Source: Epiperipatus broadwayi (lineage: Eukaryota; Onychophora; Udeonychophora; Euonychophora; Peripatidae). From it: 64,000 bases of DNA. The DNA lies in contig JAQFVV010000002.1 of NCBI GenBank assembly GCA_028023455.1, positions 34,046,706 to 34,110,705 of the forward strand, given 5' to 3'. The notes below the pieces were generated by a model. That model was not told the DNA's origin. It was given only the letters and a program-made list of their open reading frames with translations, and did no database searches. Positions within the stretch are counted from its first letter, which is position 1; the number at the start of each line of letters is the position of its first letter. The position numbers and the translations under genes are program-made. This document shows, piece after piece, positions 11,350-22,924 of the stretch.

Positions 11350-14300
11350 CCAGGTATAAGAGTACCTGGTATTTCAAATCTAAGTGGTATAGCTAAGGTA
11401 AGGAATCGCATTTAAAGACCAAAACAAACTCATATATTCTTTAGTAAACCTTTGCTTGATGATGATTCAATAGTAGATTGTTACATTTGTAGAACTGACG
11501 TGTGTTTTTTTTGTATAAATATAATAATTTTAATTATAAATATTGATTTACATTTAAAATTATTTCAACAATATCATTCTTTTTTATAAATATATTAAAT
11601 ATTATTTAAAAATTTCAGATTTTTCATTTATCCTTAATATAAAAAGTACAATTTAATTACTCCGTTTTCTAGGGTTAAATTTACCAAGGCTTTAATTCCA
11701 AAAAAAAAAAAAAAAAACGTTTTGAAAAATACATTAAATTTGTAAAAAAAAATTGAAAGAAAAAATATTGTGCTTCTTTCTTCCGCTATTTCTCTTTAGA
11801 CTTCAATTCTTTATTTTCCCAGCTTGCAAACATAGTTTTATCCGAAGTTCTTTTCTCTGGAAGTGGAAATTAATTTTCATTAACTATCAACTCTTAGCTA
11901 ATCCAGTCAAAAGTTCAATCTTTTTTTCCAAAGCAAATGAAATTTTTTAAAAATTATTTTTACTGTATTAAAAATATATTTTTCTTGCATTTCTTTAAAT
12001 GCTGAAATCAAAATTTGAAATAATATGTAATAATATATACTCTTTTAGCAGTTGATTTCTTCTCTGTATATTTCTAAATATACTCAAAAATAGGCATTGT
12101 GTACAGGCGTATTTATATGAATGATTTTGTATTTCTTTCATCTCTTTGAACTTAATATATGTATATTAATGACGTAAACTTAATAAATTCTTCCATCATG
12201 GATTCATCCATCCATGATTTTATACATATATGTAATGGCTTAATGGATACCATTAAAATCTGTATACCACTAGAATCTCTCAAGATTTGACTTTTTATTG
12301 GCTAGAATGTGCGCATAGGCCAATTTTATATTTGATTGTTGTAATATGTTCTGGTTAAAAGATGTACAAGGTAATGTCATATTCGTTACATAATCTCTTA
12401 ATTTCAAATATAACAAGTGGTATCTGTTACATATATATTGGCTGTGGGTCACCATAGAGAACCTACGCACACTTCTCTGGAAATCTTACAATACACTGAC
12501 ACGAAGGTGGATAGCAATTGCTTTTCTTACCTTTGAATTTGATTTCAGTTAAACTGATGCCATTATTTGTAGTAGATACTAAAAAATGTTCCAAATTGAA
12601 AGCGGGAAGAATTAAAGTATTTTTTCTCTTTATTAATAAAAATGAAAATTATAACTATAATACAATGAATTTAATTTAATCGTACATATCAAAACAGAAA
12701 TAAATCAACATAGTTTTTAATTAAATTTTTCCTTAATCTCCTTTAGCATAAAAATATCACCAATTTTTTAATTATATAAATATCTTTGTTTACACAAAAA
12801 TAATTTTTTTTTTTGTTACATTAAAAATTGAAATTTTTGTCCCAATCAGAAATAAATATTTGCATCAGGAACTCTTCTATATAATTTTAAGGATTTTGTT
12901 TTAAAACATTCTATATATTATCTTATTCTCTTAATCAATATCTAACTCAATCTAGACTTTATTTTAAATATTTATGTATGTGCCTTTTGTCTACGGTCAT
13001 TTTTTATTTTTAAACTTTAATATATATATATACACACAGTATCAATTTTGTTGCCATGAAACCATTTACCTCAATATATATTGTATATAAACATACAAAT
13101 CATATAAATAAATAATAATTTACTAAATAATGTCATCCTCTTTATTAATTTATCAAAATCTATTTTTAATAACTGTTGCAAACATCATAAGAATTGATTT
13201 AGAGATGCCTTTCAAATCAACTTGTCTCTATTTTTACACATTTCTATCTATATAATCATGAAAGCTTTTTCTTGTTTCTTCAAAAGACAAGTAAAAAACA
13301 CAGTGTCTATGTCAATTAATTTTATTCATTTAATATTTATTTAAATTTATTTATATAGTTTCATTTTTAAAAGTGTGCATATATTAATTTATTTACTGTA
13401 TTGTGCTTTTTATTTTTTAAATGATTGTATTTTTAATATTTATTAAAATATATTACTTAAGTAAATTATACATTTTGCTAAAGAAGTAGAAATTCACTCC
13501 ATTATTGAGTTGCAGAACCATCTACTGTATGCTTAATTTATTAATTAACATTGCATAGTAATATAATTAAATTCCTAGACTAGTTTCTGGCTAACCTTTA
13601 TTACATTTTCATATAATAAGCATTACTGAAAGTCACTAAACAGAAAATAGTCTGAGAATTTGATGAACATCTAGTGTTCATAGTTAAACCCGCTACTTTT
13701 ATAATACTGATTAGTAAATGCTATTCTTGACTGACAAATAAAACAATATATTACCCAGAAATTGGTAAATCTGACAAGTAATGCTTTTTTCTTCATTATT
13801 CATTTATGATAAATTATTGGGGTGAACTTTGCTCTAAAGTGAGCTAATTAAGGAGACAAACCTATTTAAAAAATTAAAATAAAGTTTCCAAAATAAAGAT
13901 GAAGCATTAGTTATGTAGTAGAGTTAACAATTATAAATACTTTGGTTAAATTATTAAAATGAAATTAATAACACTAATTACAAACTTAGATTTGAAGGAA
14001 TCTTTTTAATGAAAGTATATAAATGGTAAAAGAAAGTATTCCTATGCAGTCAGATAGAAAAGTTTTTAATAAAAGTTTCATGAAAGTTTTTTTCCCTGGT
14101 ATGTAGCTCAACAGTAGAGAGAAAGAAATTAAGTTTAAAACTTCCAAGACCAAAGTTTTACTTTTCACTTTGTTGCTTGAACATCATAATATACCTCAAC
14201 CACTCTTTTTCTTATTTTATACAACTCTCATATTTAATAAAAGAGAAATTCAGAGATTATAGACTGCACTATAAATCATGGGTGAGAAAGCAAAAACGTA

Positions 14301-14590
14301 TTAATAATATCACTGAAAAATTAAAAAGATAGAATGTGCTGGAGTAGATATGATGCCAAAAAAGATGATAACATGTGGATAATTGAGATCCTAAATTGAA
14401 TATCAAGGAATTTTATGAGACTTCTATTATAAAGGCCATAACTAAGATGTGTGGAAATATAATTAATTCTATGGAGTGATTTAAAAAATGTGAATTGATT
14501 ATATTGAAATGAACTTTAAAAAAAACATACTACTGTGAATTGATAATGGTGAAAGTAATGGGTATATAAATAGGCACTGAAATGATCATA
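11350..14590. other. Gene-free AT-rich stretch
   Basis: Over 3 kb of AT-rich sequence with an A18 run near 11700 and a TA tract near 13020. The few short open frames (for example 11753-11950, 12270-12470) are hydrophobic and low-complexity with no recognisable domain. Confidence 0.5.
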
Positions 14591-14591
14591 G

Positions 14592-14596
<5 letters not shown>

Positions 14597-14629
<33 letters not shown>

Positions 14630-14631
14630 CT

Positions 14632-14673
<42 letters not shown>
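14597..14673. repeat. TA dinucleotide microsatellite, two blocks
   Basis: Two TA runs flank a short TTAAACTATC spacer, and TTTAATATA/TATATTAAA makes the left block self-complementary. Confidence 0.85.
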
Positions 14674-14675
<2 letters not shown>

Positions 14676-14894
14676 GTGGTACACTGAAGTCAGTAAAGAC
14701 CAGTGTCAAGTCATTATTGGGTTGATAATAGGCTTGTAATTGCCTCAAGATTATTGCCTCAAGATTATAAATAACTATTACTAAGAGAGTTTAAGAGGAT
14801 GTGAACATATTTTTTCCAAAAAATCTTGAAATTTTTAGAATATTGCTGAGAAAAGCTTTTCCTAAAATTTATGTTAAGTCCAACTTTTGGGGGA

Positions 14895-15110
14895 ATGCTT
14901 TATCTTTCTTATTGCATTGCCAAATCCATATAATAGTAATATCATTTATGTTCTTTATTACTTTTTACAATACTTTTTACAACCCACTATTGATGGTTTC
15001 GAGTGCCCTTTGAAAATATAAATAGAAGTTCTGAAGAAGATTGCTGGGGCAATCAAAACCGTCAATAATGAGTTGTAAAAAGCATTGTGAAAAGTAATAA
15101 ATAAAATAAG
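14895..15110. repeat. F4 repeat pair in inverted orientation
   Basis: TTTATTACTTTTTACAATAC and TTTTACAACCCACTATTGA (14954-14993) are matched by the reverse complement TCAATAATGAGTTGTAAAAA and TGTGAAAAGTAATAAA (15063-15103). Between them lie the ribozyme-like halves. The left half keeps only the CTCGAAACCATC side on the minus strand. Confidence 0.6.
15025..15069 (+). ncRNA. Hammerhead-like motif, family F4, decayed
   Basis: CTGAAGA, an extra A, then GATTGC-tggg-GCAATC (six perfect pairs), AAAA in place of GAAA, then CCGTC. Loss of G12 should inactivate it. No clear stem I. Confidence 0.4.
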
Positions 15111-15114
15111 TGAT

Positions 15115-15890
15115 ATTAATATTATTCTGGGAAAATGATTAGATAAAAATCTATTCACGAATGTAACATTTGAGAACTGGCAGAAAAACATAAATTTGTT
15201 GCATTTTAATTCCTGTTTCCAAATTTTTAAACATAATGATATATGTACATCTTGCAAAAGCATCACCAACACATTTTTATTTTATATAAATACAAAATAT
15301 ATATTTTATAACCAGATTGACACACAAATCAGGAATATATGTGTGTGAGCTTATTATTGTTTTTAAATTGTTTACAAAGCAGAGGTCTGAAAAAAAATTC
15401 TGTTTAAGGTTTCTTCAGCCATTAAAAAATACATTACAATTTTAAACTTCCTTATAAAATACTGAATTTATAATTATTATATATATTTAGTATAATCAAT
15501 AAAATAAACGTATCAATTGACTTGCAACTACCTCGCAAATTCTAAAGGCAAACTTGTTCACAAATCTTATCTCGTAATTCAGTTGATTTCAGCGACAAAA
15601 ATGGACGGCTTTGAAAATAGATATTGCTTTAAAACTCATTACTGTCAAAGTCCATTATTTAATCTGTTTTAATAATGTAAACATTCGCTGCCATTTTCTT
15701 TCTACATTTTAACTATTTCGATAAATGATCGGATATCACTTTTATTATATCAGCTTATATGATTTATACGAAAATAAAGTGTTATTTAATCCAAAAATTA
15801 ATCTTATATATATAATATTTTCATTTCAAATTCTCTTCTATTACAGAAAATGTGATTAATATTAAAAAAGTCGTAACTAAAATTAATTAA
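15115..15890. other. Gene-free AT-rich stretch
   Basis: No supported feature. A minus-strand open frame covering 14958-15272 overlaps the F4 repeat and looks incidental. Confidence 0.4.
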
Positions 15891-15899
15891 AAGGATTAA

Positions 15900-16300
15900 G
15901 ACTTTCACACGACCTTCAACTCTCCACCCTATCTCATACTACTGATACACTTGACCACATATATATCTAAAAGATAAATAATCACCAATATATGTATTTC
16001 GTACTAAAACAGCACTCGTCAGTTGGTCCAGATTATCATGCCTACATATACATACAATAAGTGCTCAAATTTATATTAAGATAGCCAATCTTCATACCTT
16101 AATGGACAGGCTTCAATCCAATCTATTCTCCAACTCTTCAGCCGTCCATCCTACTTAAAATCTGATGATGAAATGCTCAAAAGCAACACTGCTGCCGGCA
16201 TTCTCGTTACACCCAGGTTGACCATAAGTCACTCTGACCCTTCATGTATAGGACATAATCCATTTAAGTAAATATATGAGGGCTGGGCAGACATGCAAGC
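15900..16300 (-). repeat. F1 hammerhead-repeat, near full length
   Basis: On the minus strand: GTCTGCCCAGCCCTCATA end, TCCTATACATGAAGGGTCAG, GAGAATGCCGGCAGC, the ATCATCAGATTTTAAG segment, CCTGTCCATTAAGG, the ribozyme, then GATAGGGTGGAGAGTTG and CGTGTGAAAGTC. It is the most complete copy of the 5' part of the family. Confidence 0.75.
15984..16027 (-). ncRNA. Hammerhead ribozyme motif, family F1, best copy
   Basis: Minus strand: ACCAA, CTGACGA, GTGCT-gtttt-AGTAC, GAA, ATACATAT, A, TTGGT. Stem I is five perfect pairs. Stem II is five pairs including one G-U that replaces G-C in sister copies, so pairing is kept despite a base change. Every invariant core base is present. Stem III can form three pairs at most. 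Confidence 0.72.
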
Positions 16301-16374
16301 TACTATTTCATATCTAACATACAGGATATATATATATATATACCTGTGCAGACAATATAATATATAGGGTATTT

Positions 16375-16830
16375 TCAGCTCAGACGTTCACATGACCCTC
16401 AATTCTCCACCCTATCTATATAGGGTATTTTGAGTTCAGACGTTCATACAACCCTCAATTCTCCACCCTATCTCATACCACTAATACACTTGACCACTTA
16501 TATGTCTAAAAGATAAATAATCACCAATATATGTATTTCGTGTTAAACCAGCAATCATCAGTTAGTCCAGATTATCATCTCTACACATATATACAATAAG
16601 TACTCATATTAAGATAGCCAATCTTCATACTTTAATGAATAAGCTTCAATCCACTCTCCAACTCTTCGGCCATCCATCCTATTGAAAATCTGATAATAGA
16701 ATGCTCAAAGCCCACACTGCTGCTGACATTTTATCACATTCAGATTGACCATAAATCATTCTGACCCTTCATGTACAGGACATAATCTATTTAAGTATAT
16801 ATATGAGGGCTGGGCAGACAATCCATTAAA
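16375..16830 (-). repeat. F1 hammerhead-repeat with duplicated end
   Basis: The tRNA-like end is duplicated in tandem: GGGTATTTTCAGCTCAGACG at about 16367 and GGGTATTTTGAGTTCAGACG at about 16422, each followed by TCAATTCTCCACCCTATCT. The rest matches the copy at 15900-16300 in the same orientation. Confidence 0.7.
16523..16566 (-). ncRNA. F1 hammerhead motif, weakened
   Basis: CTGATGA and GAAA are intact and stem III is ATACATAT, but stem II opens with T against C (TTGCT/AACAC) and stem I has one mismatch (ACTAA/TTGGT). Confidence 0.5.
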
Positions 16831-17060
16831 GTATGAAGATTGGCTATCTTAATATAAATATGAGCAATTATTGTATATATGTGTAGAGATAATAATCTGG
16901 ACCAACTGACGAGTGCTTGTTTAGCACGAAATACATATAGTGGTGATTATTTATCTTTTAGACATATTTGTGGTCAAGTGTATCAGTGGTATGAGATAGG
17001 GTGGAGAGTTGAGAGTCGTGTAAATGTCTGAGCTCAAGATACCCTAGATATTACATTGTT
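16815..17060 (+). repeat. F1 hammerhead-repeat, inverted partner of the preceding copy
   Basis: Starts abruptly at GGGCTGGGCAGACAATCCAT, joining the end of the minus copy to the CCATTAAAGTATGAAGATTGG segment of a plus copy. It then runs through ribozyme and tRNA-like tail. The pair is head-to-head. Confidence 0.7.
16901..16944 (+). ncRNA. Hammerhead ribozyme motif, family F1, intact core
   Basis: ACCAA (16901-16905), CTGACGA (16906-16912), GTGCT-tgttt-AGCAC (16913-16927), GAA, ATACATAT, A, then GTGGT. Stem II is five perfect pairs. Stem I has four pairs and an A-G mismatch next to the cleavage site. Predicted cleavage lies after position 16939. Confidence 0.7.
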
Positions 17061-17219
17061 TGTATAGGTATATATACATAGCTTGTATGTTAGATATTAA
17101 AAAGATTAAGTAATATATATTAATATCACTTACATTTTAAAGCCAATATAAAAATATTGTTTTATTTGAATCATAATAAATTATTTATTTCAAAAATATT
17201 AATACCCATTCATCATTCT

Positions 17220-18015
17220 CTAAGGACATTACTAAATAAAAATTTGATAAATGGAATACAAGACTCCTTCATGGCAAAATCAAAACTACAATTTACAGAA
17301 AACCACGCATACAAGAAAATATTTAGCATATACATCCAATCACACTATAAACACAAAGTATAGAATTATACTATCACTATGAAACAGAGCAAAAGAAGTT
17401 TGTTCAGAAACCAATGATTTGGAAAAAGAAAAGATCTATATAGAATAAACTCTTATGAAAAATAGTTATCCATCAGCTGTTATTAAGAAACCCATAAATA
17501 GACAACAAAAATAATCATCAAAAGAAAAAACAATTATTGATACTATAATGTATCCATACATACCAAAAATAGTAGGCAAATTAAGGAAAATATGCAATTA
17601 ATATAACATCAGAACAACTTTCCATAGACATACCACACTTTAACATCTACAAAGTCTAAACTTGAAATGCTGAAAAACAAAAACTACATCTATAAAACAC
17701 TGAAATACGTGAATGTGGAAGAATGTATATTGGTGAGATCAGTTTCCCCATTGAAAAACAATTGCAAGAGCACAAAGTGATGATTAGAAGAGATAAAACA
17801 GGTATCTAAAGTAGCAGACCATGTATGTACCAATGAACATACATTCAATGGAGTAAATACCCAAATATTGAATAGAGGAAAAGGTACAAAAAAGTAAATT
17901 CAAAGATGTTACCCATATAACAATGGTGAATAACCCCATAAGTCAGCCAAATGTGACTATACATAATGTATGAAAACTACTAATGAACTTTGCTCTTAGA
18001 GAACAAGTGGAATAA
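17220..18015 (+). pseudogene. Penelope-like element: RT-to-endonuclease linker and GIY-YIG domain, dead
   Basis: Stitched across stops and frameshifts, the plus strand reads like the last third of a PLE polyprotein. In order: FTENHAYKKIF and HYKHKV; NRAKEVCSETNDLEKEKI; NSYPSAVIKK; YIPKIVGKLRKIC; TTFHRHTTL; then ECGRMYIGE (17711-17737 region), which corresponds to the YIG half of GIY-YIG, followed by LQEHKVMIRRDKTG. The family reverse-transcribes its RNA and uses this endonuclease for insertion. This copy lacks the reverse transcriptase core and has several in-frame stops. It is followed directly by a tRNA-like repeat. Confidence 0.7.
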
Positions 18016-18069
18016 TCAGGAGAAACATCGTAAATAAATACGTGAAATTTCTATTGAGTGTTGCCTATG

Positions 18070-18240
18070 GCAGGATGACTCAGACGATTAGAGCATTATC
18101 TTAAAATTCAATATACAAGTATCTATAAGTCCAGGTTCAATTCCCATTTTAGTACTGTCACTGGTTAGATCAACAACACCTGAAGAAAAGAGACTAATAA
18201 TACCACTTGAAATGATGCACATATACACCTGAGTCTCTTT
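18070..18240 (+). repeat. tRNA-derived SINE-like repeat
   Basis: A-box-like TGACTCAGACG (18076-18086) and B-box GGTTCAATTCC (18134-18144) are spaced as in a tRNA gene. After them comes AGTACTGTCACTGGTTAGATC, shared with a second fragment at 26300-26345. Further on, CCTGAAGAAAAGAGA and TTGAAATG recall the two core boxes of a hammerhead, but no stems can be drawn. Confidence 0.5.
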
Positions 18241-18249
18241 TCACACAGA

Positions 18250-19540
18250 CTTATTTAACATGATTTTGAAGTTACGCGATTCATGTTTCACCGGAAGTCA
18301 AACTCCGATAATGTGCTATTACTTTAAATAATAAATTTCACGCACTTACGTTATATTGAAAGTAATAGCATATTATTAAAATTCGACTTTCATCTTAGTA
18401 ATTTCAATATTTTCAGTGCTTTATAATAGTAAGATTTTATGCAATAATAAAATTAAAATCATGATTTCCACATTTTGTGTATTTAAATTTTACAAGATTA
18501 TAATGTAAATTTGTTCAAACATTGTGCATGTTAATTTTGCATTTTAAATCACATTCTGTTTTTGCTTTTTAAAAAAGAACGTAATCAATTATTAATCATT
18601 TAGTGTCCACAAGTTTATTTTTAAAAGGTCAGTATTAGCAGTGGACACAATTAAATTTGACAATTAAAAATTAAAATCTGATTTTTAATTGTAATTAACA
18701 ATTTAAAAATTATGGCGACTTGAAATTAATGTGATGTGAAATTTGATTTTTAAACGGAATTGAAAATTAAAAAATTAAAGACAAAAATAAGAATTTAATT
18801 TTTAGTTGTTAGTTTCATAAACAATTAATAAAATCATCGTCTCAAAGATTAATTACTAATTATGTTGTCACCAGAAAACCATTGACACAACATGAGTGTG
18901 AAGTTGGCGCTAGTTATATTTCCTCTTGTGAAAAATTGATTTTTTACCAATTTGCAAATGAACATGTTTTTTGACAAATAGCGATAATAATTAAAATGTG
19001 TATAAAAAAATGTAAATTACTGTACTGTAAATTATGCATAAAAATATATTATTTTGAATAAAATTAAATATTATAGTTAAAAAAAGTTTGTCTTGTATCA
19101 ATTTTTTTCAAATTTGAAAATTTTTATTAGTCATATTTTATTTCCTTATTTATTTATTTTTTGCATGAATTTTAAAGTAATTTTACATGGTACTTTGCTT
19201 TTATGCGAATTTTGAAAAATCACACACCGCATCCCCCTTTTTCAATGTAAGTTACGTCTATTTTTGTGCAATTTCGTTTAGTGCGTGTTTTCTGAGGAAC
19301 CTATTTATCGCATAAAACGAGACCCAGGTGTATGAACCTGTGTAATATTCTAACACTTGAATGTAATTGGAAGATTTAAATAAAGTTATATTTTTTAAAA
19401 ACAGTCAATACATAAAATTAAATAATGAAAATAGTCCAATACCTAAATACAACTAAAATACCATCATCATAAACTTTCAGGCAAACAATAATATGAGAAA
19501 AATCTCATCACCCTATAAAAGCTAGCATAGAGGCAGAGTG
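18250..19540. other. Gene-free AT-rich stretch
   Basis: AT-rich sequence with repeated AATTAAAAATTAAA-type blocks near 18650-18800. No supported gene. Confidence 0.45.
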
Positions 19541-19917
19541 TCAGAAATTGAGGTGTAAAATTCTTGAATCAATTCCAGTACTTGCATTTTCAGTTGCTGG
19601 AATTTCTTATGAACTCCCAAATAATAAAGCCATCTTACTACTTATTTATTAAACCTTTTAAATTATGCTTCTGCAAGTTGTCTTTTAAGTTTCTAATAAT
19701 TCTATATATCTTTAACAATTTTAAACTAAAATACTATTGTGTTTATTAATAACAAGCTGATGCATTGCAGTGAAACTTTTTTATATAATAATTTCTGTAT
19801 GCTTTCAATAACATAATTTCTGCAGACTAAGCATTTTCAGAGTTTTGTTACTCCTTAATCATAGTCTCTTAGATTATTAACATCATTGTATGCAAATGTG
19901 TGCAAAACTGTCTCCTA

Positions 19918-20097
19918 CTATATTATCCATTTTCTGGAAATGGCAAAACAAATGTCTTTTCTATTTATTGAGTTGATGTCATTGGTGATAAAACAAGCTT
20001 CCTTGATTTTTCTCTTGATGTCATTCCTTTCTGTGCATAATATATCAGCCTTGGAGGGTTCAAATCTGTGGTTGAGTTCTTGCTGGTGGTCAGCAAA
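19918..20097 (-). pseudogene. Penelope-like GIY-YIG endonuclease, C-terminal fragment
   Basis: The minus strand is open for about 59 codons and ends at a stop at 19918-19920. Its landmarks are FADHQQELN, then ERNDIKRKIKEACFI, then DINSINRKDIC and ISRKW before the stop. The KRKIKEA and NRKDxC...ISRKW motifs match the tail of the PLE copy at 62.2 kb. The N-terminal GIY-YIG half is missing or scrambled upstream (20100-20260), where only stop-interrupted traces remain. Confidence 0.65.
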
Positions 20098-20109
20098 TAC
20101 ATAACTGCC

Positions 20110-21410
20110 TTATTTTTTTTGTTATTGCTCTTGTATGTGTGTTTATATTATTTTTAGAATGGTCAGCCCATCCATTGCATATTCACCATCTGAGATTTGG
20201 TATCTCAGCTGAGTAAAAGATTTCCCCCCCAAGTTTAGAAAAGGACTTTTAATATTTTTTTTCAGATAGACATTCCCTATTCAATTCAGCTAGTCAATAA
20301 TATTAGCTGGTAAAAGTATATAGCTAGAATATATAACAAGGATGGAAAAATTCTAAAGACCCTAATTATCGGGTGGTGTAAAATCTAACTCTTCCTAATT
20401 TACTGTTTTATATAAGACACTGTTGAGGAGGTCTTTGTCCTACAGTGAAACATCTGAAAGCTACCATGTTTTTTGTTCTCATCAGTGCATTCTTCATTCC
20501 CAATTCTAATTTATTACAACCATCACCCAGTGCAAAAAACATGACCATCTTTTTCTTATTATGCATGCATTTCATAAAAAAACTTCTTTGTCAATTAAAT
20601 ATCAAACACCCAAATCTCTTTGCTCTTGTTAATAGCTTGATATTTTTCCATTACATCACTCTCATGTGTTTTCTCTTATACCATTCTCATGTAAGGCAGG
20701 ATATATATATACAAACTGGACTGGCATCTTGTTATTTGCACCAAATGATGCAGCCAAAGGGACTGTCCATACACCTACTATGGGAAGATGAAGGCTAATC
20801 TAAACACAAAAATAACCCAACATACTTTAATGTACAATAAATCAAAATTCAATTCTACCAGTATGTCAGTCTTTTGCAATCATGAGAAAGAACACAAACA
20901 CAGTTTTGATCCATAATGTGTGAAGAAAAAAATGATAGGAAGTGGAAGATTAAAGAGGTGTGGTTCTCTGCACAAAATGAATACATAATAAAACAAAGAT
21001 TGAACAGTATTCAAAAAATGGGTTTTCTCAATAGAATAATCATGTATATGATGTACAAGCACTGAAAGTATACCAGGTCAATTAATTCAAATAAATGGGA
21101 TATATAAACACACACACATGATTTAAATCATTAGTCAGTAAATTAAGATTCTTTTAGATTGCAAAAAAAAACCAAATAATAAAACATGAAGACCTAAAAT
21201 TAATATTAATTTCAGAAAAAAAATCATTCCTATCATCTCGTGCACTTTTTAACATTATTACCCATAATTCAAAAATAAATAAAATCTATTTATAATCATA
21301 TTTATGAATATATTTCTATATAGAATTAAAATATTAATTACATCTATGATAGACAATAATGGCTTTCTTAATATTGTAATATGTAAGAACATATTGTCAA
21401 TTACACATTT
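20110..21410. other. Gene-free stretch
   Basis: AT-rich. The 117-codon frame at 20445-20798 starts with hydrophobic residues but has no recognisable domain and no splice context, so I do not call it a gene. Confidence 0.4.
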
Positions 21411-21419
21411 TTTATCTAT

Positions 21420-21590
21420 TATAGTTAAATTTGTTTAGTCTCAGAAGGATTGTCAATTAGTAGTAATTGATAGCTTTGTAGCAACATCAAAAACTAAAGT
21501 TTTCTCTGTTTGCATGGATATAAAAAATTTCAATTCTTTATTAAACTAAAAATCTATCAGAAATATAATTCAGCATATACATAATACAAA
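21420..21590. repeat. Dispersed repeat R1, copy 1
   Basis: GGATTGTCAATTAGTAGTAATTGATA, AACATCAAAA and CATGGATAT are shared with 58795-58960 and 59149-59290. No coding function is established. Confidence 0.5.
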
Positions 21591-21677
21591 TTTAATGTCT
21601 GTTAATTAAAAACTATTATAATATATATTATAATGAGCTTACAAATAGCACTTAAAAAGCTTTTCAGAATATCCCCA

Positions 21678-21717
21678 ACCTCAGACCGGTTTCTGCTACT
21701 GGCTTCCTCAGTGAGAT
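21678..21717 (-). ncRNA. Hammerhead ribozyme motif, family F3, intact core
   Basis: Minus strand: ATCTCA, CTGAGGA, A-GC-CAGTA-GC-A, GAAACCGGTC, TGAGGT. The core CTGANGA and GAAA are intact and cleavage is predicted after GTC. Stem I has six pairs (one G-U). Stem III is the ACCGGT palindrome. Stem II is only two pairs with an A-A mismatch at its base, the weakest part of the call. Confidence 0.55.
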
Positions 21718-22018
21718 GCTAAGATATGCAAGCATTAGATTTAAAATACCAGGACAAGCCCAGCACTTTATCTAATGGATGGATAACTGTTAAGTGGAAA
21801 ATCTGAAATTTTCAGATATCCATATGTCTTCCAATCCAGCTATTAATATATGGTGTATCTGAACTTGGTTCAGTCCCATTTGGATATTTAAGTTAGATAT
21901 CTGGATTGGAAGACATATGGATGTCTGAAAATGTCAGATTTTCTACTTAATAGTTATTCATTAGGTAAAGCACTGGACCTGCCCTGGTAATTTGAATCTA
22001 ATGCTTGAATATCCTAGC

Positions 22019-22057
22019 ACCTAACTAAGGAAGCAGTAGCAGAAACTCATCTGAGAT
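22019..22057 (+). ncRNA. F3 hammerhead remnant
   Basis: The core reads CTAAGGA (G5 lost) and the cleavage triplet is ATC. Mirror partner of the motif at 21678. Confidence 0.4.
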
Positions 22058-22214
22058 TGGGGATATTCTAAAAAGCTTGTTAAGAGCTATTTTCAAGTTC
22101 ATTATCTAACATATGTAATACAGGCTGGTTAAATAAGGTCTTGTGACATATGACTTGATTTTTTTGTAATTTTATTTTTTGTGATTAAGGCTTTGTCAAT
22201 TTTATATTGCTAGC

Positions 22215-22560
22215 ACTATTAATATATGGTGTATCTGAACTTGGTTCAGTCCCATATGGCTATTTAATTAGATAGCTGAATTGGAAGACATATGGATGTC
22301 TGAAAATTTCAGAGTTTGTACTTAATAGTTATCCATTAGATAAAGTGTTGGGCTTGGCCTGGTATTTTAGATATAATGCTTGAATATCCTAGCACTTCAC
22401 TGAGGAAGCCAGTAGCAGAAACCAGTCTGGGGTTGGGGATATTCTGAAAAGCTTGTTAAGAGCTGTGTGCAAGCTCATTATATAACATTTGTAATACAAA
22501 CTTGTTAAATTAGGTCATGTGACATATGACTTGATTTCTCTGTAATATATATAAAAGGAG
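22215..22560 (+). repeat. F3 repeat, third copy
   Basis: Starts at TTAATATATGGTGTATCTGAAC, the same point as the centre of the upstream palindrome. It continues through ATATGGATGTCTGAAAAT, the ribozyme and AAAAGCTTGTTAAGAGC to CATGTGACATATGACTTGAT. It follows the previous plus copy in direct orientation. Confidence 0.7.
22394..22433 (+). ncRNA. Hammerhead ribozyme motif, family F3, intact core
   Basis: ACTTCA, CTGAGGA, A-GC-CAGTA-GC-A, GAAACCAGTC, TGGGGT. All core boxes are present. Stem I has six pairs, two of them G-U. Compared with 21678, the outer sequence changed while pairing was kept. Stem II is short. Confidence 0.55.
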
Positions 22561-22924
22561 AGAAAAGAGTGGAATAATATGGGGGTTATAAGGTCAGCCA
22601 TCCATAACCTATTATTAGATTGTCAAATAGAATACAGAATGGTTCTACAAATCAACCTAAAGAATAATACTTGGAAAAATAAAATTTGCAAAATGAAACC
22701 AGTTTTATTTTTATAAGTCAGAGAATAATTATCCCATAAAATATGACTATTTAATGTCTTAAATTGACTGGTTCCACTACAAACATAACAATTCTCTCAT
22801 ACTATAACTTCTGTTTACATTTCTTGGGTACTTAACTTTATTTTCTGATTATAAAATGTAGTCATTTATCACACAAATGCACACAGACCCTCATATGTAT
22901 ACAATAAAAATAAATGTAACGGTA

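Larger units (their letters stand above)
21640..22150. repeat. F3 repeat pair, head-to-head palindrome
   Basis: A minus copy (about 21640-21865) and a plus copy (about 21875-22150) are mirror images about a centre near 21870. Landmarks such as AAAAGCTTTTCAGAATATCCCC and CCATATGTCTTCCAATCC on the left reappear reverse-complemented on the right. Each half has its own ribozyme motif. Confidence 0.7.

Noticed and set aside
20455-20500. Minus-strand CTGATGAGAAC near 20480 as a hammerhead core
   Set aside because: No GAAA box or stems at the right distance.
20445-20798. 117-codon frame with a hydrophobic start
   Set aside because: No domain, no Kozak or splice context, and AT-rich composition like the flanks; probably chance.
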